Part shown: piece after piece, positions 15,101-21,377 of the stretch
Layout: every line of letters begins with the position of its first letter
Position numbering within the stretch: the first letter of the stretch is position 1
DNA from: Lagopus muta
Lineage: Eukaryota > Chordata > Aves > Galliformes > Phasianidae
Reading direction: 5' to 3'
Length of the DNA stretch: 64,000 nt
Assembly: GCF_023343835.1 (NCBI RefSeq)
Contig: NC_064447.1
Location: 13,951,501-14,015,500, forward strand
Made by a program: the position numbers and the translations under genes
Notes under the pieces: generated by a model
Told to the model about the DNA's origin: nothing
The model's database searches: none
What the model saw: only the letters and a program-made list of their open reading frames with translations

Positions 15101-18100
15101 TGATTTGGGAAATAAAAAACTCACCACAACTTTAGGAAGTTCCTTGTAAATCTGCTTCACAAAGTCCAAAAAATGATGGATCTAGGAAAGAAAAAGGTGC
15201 TTCACCACACAGCCAAAAACTTACAATTTTACAATGCCTGTATTAGCAGCAGTACAACTACATGCAACCTTTAGCCACCACTAGAGTTCACTTTTCGTGA
15301 CATCTAAAAGGGATACTGAAGTTCTCCAAGTCTATTTTGTTCCACTCACATTAACTTGAACTGACTTGGAAAGAATCTAATTTGACTATAACCTCAACAT
15401 TTTCCCAATGTGGTACAAATAGGAATAATGACTAGAAAATAATCAAGTCTTCTGAGGGAAAAAAAAGAAATCAAGGAAAGAAAGCAAAAGAAGAAAAACA
15501 CAGACTTTCATGCAAACTCCTTCTTGAGACACAGGAGTGACACAAGTGTGGAAAGAGAAGAGGAAATAAGAGACGATAATATTCCAGGATTTTTCTTTCA
15601 CAAACCAAAAAGGCACCAATTCTCTCTTCCTCTGAGGGTGTTTTATCCTTTTTGGAGATGCTCCCATGCTAACACAGTACCCATAAACACCTGAAGTGAA
15701 AGCAACCAGACTTTAACAGTTTGTTTTGTTGGTTTTTTACCCTCCACAGGGTGTTGGACTGCTTAGCACTGTGCAATCCTCTTCTATGAAGTATTTGAGG
15801 GTTGTTTTTTTGCTGTTGGTTTTCTAATATATGGTTACTAGAGGTCAACAAACAGAAAATGACAGCAGAAATAAAACACACAGCAATTCTGAAAAGAGCA
15901 TGGGAGTAACATAGCACGATTGATCACTTACTTCTTGAGTGATTGCTGGTCTGAACTGTTTGTGCAATTCAATTATTATTCTTAAGCAGATCAGCACATT
16001 TTCTTCATTCTCCGTCTGATAAAAAACAGAACTTCAGTGAGTCTACCATTGCATTCTTCAACTTCAAAACCCCATAAAAGCACAGTTATCTCATCATTCC
16101 ATTACTGCAGATTTGCATGAGCAAGATGCCTTTAATTTGATCTAACTTTACCCTGTAACCTCTGGAGAAGGCTGAAAATAAATTAAATTCATCCCTTTTG
16201 GAACAAAAACCAGAATGGCTGAACACCATCAGACCTGACTACGCATCGCAGACAGAAGCACAAGTGGAGCCATTTGCACACCAAGACATCCCCAAATATA
16301 ACATGTTATTTTTGGCAGGCTTCGAGTAACAATGTTTTCAGTGCTGAGTAAGAAGCAGATCTACGTCTCCAGAACAAAGCATTTGCATCTACACAAGCTA
16401 AGCAAAAAAATGCGCATAAATGTAATGTTGTCTAAGGTAAGCAATAAAGAACAGCTCCCTGCAAAATTAAAAGCCAAGAAAGGGAGAAAAAAGAGAACTT
16501 GAAGAAATCAGAAATCCTACAGACAGTAATTGCACTGATAAAGGCTAAGCAGAATGTTGCTCCACTCTTGCTCCAGAAGCACAGCCAATGCAGTTACTCT
16601 CAAAAACCCACCCCCAGCCATTCTGGAGATGAAGTAGAACTTTCTGCAAATCTGGAACAGTTTTAAAACAAAATATACACACACACCCATAAGCAAAGAT
16701 AAATACCTCTAGAAATCTAAACATCACAGACAGGATATTCTTGGTATGAAGACGAAGGTGCTCATTTGTTGGTATTCTGTGGATTATTTCAAGCACTAAT
16801 TTCCGGAGTTGCTGTTTAAATCAAGAAATAATTAAATAAATCAAGAGCTGCTGGGATTTTTTAGGAGACCACAAAAAACAACAGTTAATGGATGCATGTT
16901 TTCAACTTCCATACTTGAGCACCACTTTACTTTGCACAGGCTGGCCCTTAGATACAAACACAAAATGCTTCCTATTTGAATAAGCCAAATGTAACAATCA
17001 CTGTTGAAAATGCGCTCCTTAAGCAAGTCCAGTAAACCATTAATGACATGGAATCTCAACCACTGCCTTTTGTTACAAAGCGTAACAACTTATCAGCAAG
17101 AAAGCCAAGTCCAGCATCCAGCCTTCCCCCCACTGCTCTTAGAAGCATGATGGCAAAGTTTACAAGCAACGTATTCAGAAACTGGACTTTTCAGTTTCTC
17201 TCCAAACAACAGACCTGTTTTTAAGAACAAAGGTAGTACAGAAGTCGGTTCGTTGGCTACCAAGAGCATCACTGAACAAGCAGCCTGCTGCACGCTCTGC
17301 AGAAGGCAAAGAGACGCTCTGCACAGCTTACCTGGGCTGGCTTCTCCTGCAGAAACTGAACTTCTCCGTCCTGCAGGAAGGTGAGGAACCTTGGGATGAT
17401 GTGTTCCAGGAATGTAGAATATTGAGGGGATGATGTCACATTCTAATTCAAAAGAAAAGGAAAACATGAAGACATAACACACTACCACAGATTGTATCAA
17501 GTTACATTCAAAGTTTCTAGAAAACATTTTCAGTGATTTTTATCAGATGTTGTATTTAAGCATCTGCTGACATACTACAGAGTTAGCATCTTTGAAACAA
17601 GCACACACAAAATCCCAGGAGGATATTTTCAGATACTCACTTACTGTAATAGTAAGTTCTGCTCAGCCTGTGCACAAACTACTGCAGAACGGTCACAGAC
17701 AGCTCAGTCCCTTACACACACTAAGCAACGATGAAGCCTTTTAACTTTTTTAATGCAAATAATACAGTTGTGACAGCTCTAATTGCATTTCACTGCATTA
17801 ACCTAAACAAAATAGTTTGCTGGACGGGAGATTCCACTGATAAGCTCATCAACAACTGAAATCTGCACAGCACTGCACTTCCAGCACCTCGCATAAAGCT
17901 TACTTAAGAATATCTGATGACATCAAAGAGCACTAGAATGGGTATTTCTGAGTCCATGCCACAGACTAAGCAAGATCACTTCAAACAACACAGATTTGGA
18001 CAAAAGCTGTTACAGCAACAGCACTTTTATTCTTATTCATCACAGCTAAAAACACAAAGAGAGCATTACAGCTATTCTAAGATCTTGCATTTATTTATTC

Positions 18101-19487
18101 CACAAAAGAACAAGTTCTCCACAATTTCAGAACACACTCATTCTAACTAGGTGTTCAGTGACGGTACCATCTGACTAACATATGCTTGGTTTAACTTGTT
18201 TCTCAACTTTGTTTCTGGTGCTCATCTAAACCTGATTTATCACTGAACAAGAGATGTCACTGGAGTCATCTCCACTCCTGATGACAGACTGCATCTGACA
18301 GCTCCTCACTTCCATCCTGTGGGATTATTCAGGAGTAACAGAGGGCCTTTTGCATCACAAGAACAAAACACAAACTCAAAATAAATAAAACAATGCTTAA
18401 AATACAGATTTCAGATCACTCGGCTCAATAGAAAAAAGAAAACCTGTGATGTCACCTTTATTTAAATGCTCACTGAACAATGACTACAGAACAAAAGAGC
18501 TCTCGAGTTCAAAGACGAACTCTTCAAACATCTGGGTAGCTGCTAAATGCAGCAGTAACATAAGTGCTTTATAGTAGAATTTACAACTCACAACAACAAT
18601 ACAAATCTTTTAACTGCATAATACCAGATGTCACACTGACTGACGCGAAGCACCGTAAGGACTGCCATCCTGGACAGCTTTTTTTATTAATTACCTCAAA
18701 ATTCTCACTGACTTCTTGCATCATTTTCAATTTGGTTTCATCGGCTGAAAAAGGAAATCCAAACAAAAAAGTAAATAAATACAAAGCTAAATCATGAAAG
18801 CAAGTACCAGGCTCACTGATGAAAGAAGCAATCAGATCTTATCAGTTTAGCTGTCACCGCCAAATTATAAGGCACACAACTCTCACAAACATCCCTGTCA
18901 TACAACCACACACACCACTCACTCTCTCTTTGGCTCAAGGAAATATTATTCATCACTTTGCTTCTTCAAAAATCAGTATTTTAACAAAATTTAAGCCGAA
19001 TTTAGCATGCATTTGTCAACTTTTTGAACAATATTCAGACATTTGTGAAACAAACCACAAGTGAACACAATTCTATGATTCTATTAGCAGTCCGATAAGA
19101 CAAAAAGGAGAAACAGTTTCAAACTAGAAGATGGGAAATCTAGATTGAATGTAAGGAAAATGTTTTTTACAATAAGGATAGTGAGGCAGTGGCACAGGGT
19201 GCAGAGAATGTTGGTCATGCCCTGTTCCTGCAGACATCCAAGCTCAGGGGATGGATCAGAGCACTGATGGAGCTGTCAGTGTCCCTGCTCAGCGCGGGGG
19301 AGTTACACTGGATGAGTTTGAGGGTCCCCTCCAGCTCAAAAATGATTTTATGGTTTAACTTACAATACAGAAAAAATTGTATCTTACGTGTATTGACATC
19401 TGTAAGAGCAGCCACAAACTGAAGGTACTTTTTCATCAGAGTGGTTTGGTCCACCACTGTGGGCCCTTGTGCTGAAACAAATGCCAT
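1..19487 (-). CDS. TRRAP: TRRAP, transformation/transcription domain-associated protein, 5' third (25 coding exons, 3' part beyond left edge)
   Basis: TRRAP is a nuclear scaffold of the PIKK family that has lost kinase activity. It is the activator-docking subunit of the SAGA and NuA4/TIP60 acetyltransferase complexes. The window encodes residues 1 to 1218 of a protein that is about 3,830-3,860 aa in mammals, so only the N-terminal alpha-solenoid (HEAT) part is present; the FAT and pseudokinase domains lie beyond position 1. I identified it by near-identity to remembered mammalian TRRAP along all exons, starting [14 protein letters not shown]. All 25 coding exons have AG/GT borders and compatible phases, and they sum to 3,655 nt with no stop. 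The start ATG at 19485-19487 directly follows a pyrimidine-tract acceptor, so the 5' UTR lies in a separate upstream exon. A Pro/Ala-rich linker occupies residues 476-515. The introns are mostly unique AT-rich sequence; intron 2 hosts a C/D box RNA and a CR1 fragment, and intron 1 a larger CR1. The promoter is shared with TMEM130. Confidence 0.97.
769..966 (-). CDS. TRRAP: TRRAP exon 25 (residues 1120-1185)
   Basis: 198 nt, phase 0, encoding [14 protein letters not shown] to FVMMDLTGE. The acceptor is GTTTGCAG and the donor GAGAG|GTAAGA. Confidence 0.97.
1088..1305 (-). CDS. TRRAP: TRRAP exon 24 (residues 1047-1119)
   Basis: 218 nt, encoding [14 protein letters not shown] to IILGSKER. The acceptor is ATTTGCAG and the donor AAGG|GTAATA. 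Confidence 0.97.
2031..2230 (-). CDS. TRRAP: TRRAP exon 23 (residues 980-1046)
   Basis: 200 nt, GC-richer than its neighbours. It completes Asn980 and encodes [15 protein letters not shown] to VAVAQQC plus one base of Gly1047. The acceptor is CTCTTCCAG and the donor TGCG|GTGAGC. Confidence 0.96.
2942..3093 (-). CDS. TRRAP: TRRAP exon 22 (residues 930-979)
   Basis: 152 nt, encoding [15 protein letters not shown] to YQLLAHP plus two bases of Asn980. The donor is CCCAA|GTATGA. The frame stays open for about 60 nt into the intron, but homology and phase fix the exon end here. Confidence 0.95.
3914..4114 (-). CDS. TRRAP: TRRAP exon 21 (residues 863-929)
   Basis: 201 nt, phase 0, encoding [14 protein letters not shown] to SIQLPMEK. 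The acceptor is GCTTGCAG and the donor AAAG|GTAAGG. Confidence 0.97.
4973..5229 (-). CDS. TRRAP: TRRAP exon 20 (residues 777-862)
   Basis: 257 nt, encoding [14 protein letters not shown] to QPVRAELMQ. The acceptor is GATTTTCAG and the donor CAG|GTAAAC. The intron upstream of it (5230-6437) shows no repeat or RNA signature that I can name. Confidence 0.97.
6438..6603 (-). CDS. TRRAP: TRRAP exon 19 (residues 722-776)
   Basis: 166 nt, encoding [13 protein letters not shown] to LLPNLLQ plus one base of Gly777. The acceptor is CTTATAG and the donor CAAG|GTAGAA. The 1.7-kb intron before it (6604-8284) is unique AT-rich DNA with nothing recognised. Confidence 0.97.
8285..8476 (-). CDS. TRRAP: TRRAP exon 18 (residues 658-721)
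   Basis: 192 nt, phase 0, encoding [15 protein letters not shown] to [10 protein letters not shown]. The acceptor is TTCTATAG and the donor AAG|GTAAAG. Confidence 0.97.
8990..9184 (-). CDS. TRRAP: TRRAP exon 17 (residues 593-657)
   Basis: 195 nt, phase 0, encoding [13 protein letters not shown] to [10 protein letters not shown]. The acceptor is TGCCATAG and the donor CAG|GTATCA. Confidence 0.97.
9826..9923 (-). CDS. TRRAP: TRRAP exon 16 (residues 560-592)
   Basis: 98 nt. It completes Glu560 and encodes [13 protein letters not shown] to MQALDIYQ. The acceptor is CCTTTCAG and the donor CAG|GTATGC. Confidence 0.96.
10049..10376 (-). CDS. TRRAP: TRRAP exon 15 (residues 451-559, contains Pro/Ala-rich linker)
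   Basis: 328 nt, the longest TRRAP exon here, encoding [14 protein letters not shown] to ITSCKAPG plus one base of Glu560. Residues 476-515 are a low-complexity Pro/Ala linker, followed by the charged [12 protein letters not shown] segment. The linker lacks the polyproline run that I recall in mammalian TRRAP. Confidence 0.97.
10714..10948 (-). CDS. TRRAP: TRRAP exon 14 (residues 372-450)
   Basis: 235 nt. It completes Arg372 and encodes [15 protein letters not shown] to DILMRMLE. The acceptor is TCCTGGCAG and the donor GGAG|GTACTG. Confidence 0.97.
11436..11514 (-). CDS. TRRAP: TRRAP exon 13 (residues 346-372)
   Basis: 79 nt, encoding [13 protein letters not shown] to YTARETL plus two bases of Arg372. 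A long T-run precedes the acceptor ATTGTAG; the donor is TGAG|GTATGG. Confidence 0.96.
12278..12416 (-). CDS. TRRAP: TRRAP exon 12 (residues 300-345)
   Basis: 139 nt, encoding [15 protein letters not shown] to HILTTDLRS plus one base of Gln346. The acceptor is TTTTTGTAG and the donor GCC|GTATGT. Confidence 0.95.
12759..12855 (-). CDS. TRRAP: TRRAP exon 11 (residues 267-299)
   Basis: 97 nt. It completes Arg267 and encodes [13 protein letters not shown] to IIRIYQ. The acceptor is GATTTCAG and the donor CCAG|GTAGGC. Confidence 0.96.
13750..13838 (-). CDS. TRRAP: TRRAP exon 10 (residues 238-267)
   Basis: 89 nt, encoding [13 protein letters not shown] to IIIQVSAQA plus two bases of Arg267. A T-rich tract and AAG acceptor precede it; the donor is CCAG|GTAAAA. 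Confidence 0.95.
14067..14144 (-). CDS. TRRAP: TRRAP exon 9 (residues 212-237)
   Basis: 78 nt, phase 0, encoding [14 protein letters not shown] to IVVLMYQ. The acceptor is CTTTTCAG and the donor CAG|GTTAGT. Confidence 0.96.
14406..14531 (-). CDS. TRRAP: TRRAP exon 8 (residues 170-211)
   Basis: 126 nt, phase 0, encoding [15 protein letters not shown] to EDSETRT. The first codon is GGT (Gly170) after acceptor GCTTCTAG, where mammalian TRRAP has Asn as I recall it. The donor is ACT|GTAAGT. Confidence 0.95.
15125..15181 (-). CDS. TRRAP: TRRAP exon 7 (residues 151-169)
   Basis: 57 nt, phase 0, encoding [10 protein letters not shown] to ELPKVV. The acceptor is CTTTCCTAG and the donor GTG|GTGAGT. 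Confidence 0.95.
15932..16015 (-). CDS. TRRAP: TRRAP exon 6 (residues 123-150)
   Basis: 84 nt, phase 0, encoding [14 protein letters not shown] to FRPAITQE. The acceptor is TTTTATCAG and the donor GAA|GTAAGT. Confidence 0.96.
16707..16811 (-). CDS. TRRAP: TRRAP exon 5 (residues 88-122)
   Basis: 105 nt, phase 0, encoding [14 protein letters not shown] to VMFRFLE. It reads HLRLHTKN where the mammalian protein, as I recall it, has HLRPHTKN. Confidence 0.96.
17332..17442 (-). CDS. TRRAP: TRRAP exon 4 (residues 51-87)
   Basis: 111 nt, phase 0 at both ends, encoding [11 protein letters not shown] to LQEKPAQ. The acceptor is GAATTAG and the donor CAG|GTAAGC. Confidence 0.96.
18695..18744 (-). CDS. 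TRRAP: TRRAP exon 3 (residues 34-50)
   Basis: Short 50-nt exon encoding [17 protein letters not shown]. The acceptor is TTTTTCAG and the donor GAG|GTAATT. It completes the Pro codon split with exon 2. Confidence 0.95.
18823..18966 (-). ncRNA. SCARNA28: C/D box small Cajal body RNA, predicted guide for U2 snRNA Um47 (SCARNA28-like)
   Basis: The RNA lies in TRRAP intron 2, in the sense orientation. From 5' to 3' I see the stem strand AAGAAGCAA (18966-18958), the C box GTGATGA (18956-18950), the D box CTGA (18835-18832) and the stem strand TTGCTTCTT (18831-18823). The stem arms are perfectly complementary over 9 bp and flank the boxes as canonical C/D RNAs require. Directly before the D box, TAAACTGATAAGA is exactly complementary to U2 snRNA nucleotides 44-56. 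The fifth base upstream of D pairs with U47, a known 2'-O-methylated residue of vertebrate U2. The middle is GU-rich (18922-18901 and 18891-18873), the kind of element described for Cajal-body retention of C/D scaRNAs. The 5' part also matches human MIR3609, which I recall as overlapping SCARNA28 in TRRAP; the symbol rests on that recollection. Weaker internal C'/D' boxes are not clear. Confidence 0.8.
18832..18849 (-). other. D box and U2-complementary guide element of the intronic scaRNA
   Basis: Read on the plus strand, 18837-18849 is TCTTATCAGTTTA, identical to U2 snRNA positions 44-56 from memory of the U2 sequence. It abuts TCAG, the complement of the D box, with one spacer base between them. 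D+5 falls on 18840, which pairs with U2 U47. Confidence 0.75.
19101..19340 (+). repeat. CR1 LINE fragment in TRRAP intron 2 (antisense to TRRAP)
   Basis: Degraded CR1 3' region. Recognisable blocks are the 'aggaaaa...ttttttac..taaggatagtgag' segment, 'ccctgttcctgcagacatcc' and the terminal 'agggtcccctccagctc'. It lies between the intronic scaRNA and the start-codon exon and ends about 47 bp from that exon. Confidence 0.8.
19388..19487 (-). CDS. TRRAP: TRRAP exon 2 (start codon, residues 1-33)
   Basis: First coding exon, 100 nt. It begins at the ATG immediately after the acceptor CCTCCAAG and ends ACAC|GTAAGA. It encodes MAFVSAQ through ALTDVNT plus one base of Pro34. An antisense CR1 fragment ends only about 47 bp downstream of its donor side. 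Confidence 0.96.
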
Positions 19488-19734
19488 CTTGGAGGAGGGA
19501 GATCAGCTTTCACTACATAGAATCAAGATCAACACACCTACAAAATATATATGTGTGTGTTAGTTTACATACCTGCTCAATTGCAGTCATCATCTTACCC
19601 AAACCTGTTCTTCTAACACACTGAACAGGACATATCTCACTCCCAGAGTCACAGGGCACATCTCTGCAGGCCTATGTGAACAATGCCTGGTGTGTGCAGC
19701 ACCCAGGAGCACAGGCACAAACCTCCAAACAGCA

Positions 19735-20262
19735 AGGCGACCCAGCTCTTCCCATCTGCCCTCTCTGCATCTGCTCTGAGGCCTCACCTGGAGCACTGCA
19801 CCCAGGCCTGGGGCCACAGCTCAGGAGGGATGCGGAGCTGTTGGCATGGGCACAGAGATGCTCAGAGGTTGGACAGGGACAGGCTGAGGAAATCGGGGGT
19901 GTGCAGCCTGGAGAAGAGAAGGCTGCGGGAAGACTCAAGAGCAGCCTTACAATACTTAAATGGAGCGTATAAACCAGAAGGAAACTGACTTTTTACATGA
20001 GTAGCCAGTGAAAGGGTAAGGGGGAATGGTTTTAAACTGAAAGAAGGGAGATTTAGGTTAGACGTCGGGGAAATTTTTCTCCAAGAGATCGGTGACGTGC
20101 TGTCAGCGCTGCGCAGAGCTGTGCTGCCCCATCCCTGGAGGTGCCAAGGGCACGGATGGGCAGCCAGAGCTGCCGCCCGGTTTGGGAGCTGGCAGCCCTG
20201 CCCACAGCAAAGAGACGGAGCGGGGCGACCTCAGAGCTCCCTTCCAACGGAACCATTCTGGG
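19735..20262 (+). repeat. CR1 LINE fragment filling most of TRRAP intron 1
   Basis: This is a longer 5'-truncated CR1. Its blocks in order are 'cctggagcactgcacccagg', 'tgaggaaatcgggggtgtgc', 'cctggagaagagaaggctgc', 'gatttaggttagacgtcggg', 'catccctggaggtgccaagg' and the terminal 'agctcccttccaacggaacc'. It runs on the plus strand, antisense to TRRAP. Its 3' end lies about 200 bp from the TRRAP exon 1 donor, inside the flank of the CpG island. Confidence 0.85.
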
Positions 20263-20462
20263 CTCCCAAGATCCAAGTCAGCATCAGCGCCTTCCTTCTG
20301 CTTCCGCCGCTCTGCCCTCCGACCCGCATCCCACCAGCGACCCGCAGCCAGAGCTGCCAGCAGCCGAGCTGCCGCTCGCGGCCCTTCCCGCCTGCACAGC
20401 AACCCGCGTTCGGATATCCTCAGCCTCCGGCTCCGGCCTCGCCGCCGCTCGCGGCCGCTTAC

Positions 20463-20700
20463 CTGCACCGCCCGGCGCTCCCCGCCGCCGCCATCACGCC
20501 GCCCCCATCCCCGCCGACACGGACACGGAACGAACGGCCGTGCCGGCGCTCCCTGCGGCCCAAGGCCTCCGAGCGCGGATCTGCCGGACGGCGGCCCTTC
20601 CTCCTCCTCTGTTCCGTGCCCCGCCGCCCCGCCGCTTCGCCCCGGCCCGCCACCCCCGCGCTGCTCACCCCGCGGCCCCCCGACTCCTCCTTTGTTGCTG
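20463..20700 (-). other. TRRAP: TRRAP exon 1, 5' noncoding (5' end approximate)
   Basis: On the minus strand a consensus splice donor, GCAG|GTAAGCG, gives an exon ending at 20463 inside the CpG island. It pairs with the acceptor that sits directly before the TRRAP ATG at 19487, making intron 1 about 1 kb. The transcription start cannot be read from sequence. I place it loosely near 20700 because NRF1-like and ETS-like motifs cluster at 20717-20755. Confidence 0.6.
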
Positions 20701-21304
20701 CCGGAGCCCGGCGGCGGCGCATGGGCGCAACGGAAGCTCCCGAGCTCAGTTCCGGCCGCCTCCTCCCGCCGCCCGCCTCGCGCGCACCCCCGGGCGGAGC
20801 GCAGCGCAGCCATCGATCGCAGCGCCGCCACGGCGCACGGGGAGCGGCGCTGCCCCGGGATGCGCGGCCCCGCCGGGTCTCTCCGAGGAGCGTCCGCCCC
20901 AAGCGCTGCGGCCGCGGGCGGCGGGACGCGCAGCCGAGGGCACGGGGCACGGCCGGACCGCCCCGCGGGATCTTTTGGGCGCTCGGGGCTGCTCGCGCAC
21001 CGCCCCCTCACAGCGCGGCGCGCCCCCGCCCGCGGAGCCGGGCAGCGCCGCAAGGAACGCGGAGGGGCTTCGGTCAGACGGTGCCCCGCGGGTCACGGAG
21101 CGGCGGCGGGCAGGGCTGCCAACCGCTGGATCGGGGCGGCCCCGGACCGTCCGCGTCTAGACTTTTGACGATGCGGCCCCGCGGGCCCTTCCCCCTGGGG
21201 GTGGTTGGGCGCCGCCGAGGGGGAGCGGCCCCGGGGGCGGACGGACGGAGCGCCGCAGTACCGCGGGCGGCCTCGAGGGCAGCGCCCTGCGCTGAGCGCC
21301 CGTC
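20464..21304. promoter_or_regulatory. Shared (bidirectional) TRRAP/TMEM130 promoter region
   Basis: About 840 bp separates the TRRAP exon 1 donor (minus) from the TMEM130 ATG (plus). There is no TATA box at an obvious position. An NRF1-like element GCGCATGGGCGC lies at 20717-20728 and ETS-like cores at 20730-20736 (ACGGAAG) and 20750-20755 (CCGGAA on minus), as in many TATA-less CpG promoters. Exact start sites are unknown. Confidence 0.65.
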
Positions 21305-21377
21305 ATGCTGCGGCTGAGCTGCGTGCTGCTGCCCGCCGTGCTGCTGCTGCTGCTCTGCCGTGCCGCCGCGGCGCCGG
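21305..21377 (+). CDS. TMEM130: TMEM130 exon 1 (start codon, signal peptide)
   Basis: The ATG at 21305 has G at -3. It encodes [10 protein letters not shown] and a Leu/Ala run, the signal peptide, ending GCCG|GTAACG with one base of Glu25. The frame stays open into the intron, but phase and homology place the donor here. Confidence 0.9.

Noticed and set aside
18037..18043. Another GTGATGA on minus in TRRAP intron 3
   Set aside because: No D box with a matching stem within the size range of C/D RNAs.
18901..18990. Conserved MIR3609 microRNA hairpin
   Set aside because: The conserved bases coincide with the scaRNA 5' stem and C box. The rest of the human hairpin is not matched, so a microRNA call is not supported.
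20092..21317. Long overlapping frames of 339-406 aa on the plus strand across the CpG island
   Set aside because: Arg/Pro/Ala-rich composition in all frames, no homology, and overlap with a CR1 and a promoter. Stops are simply rare in GC-rich DNA.
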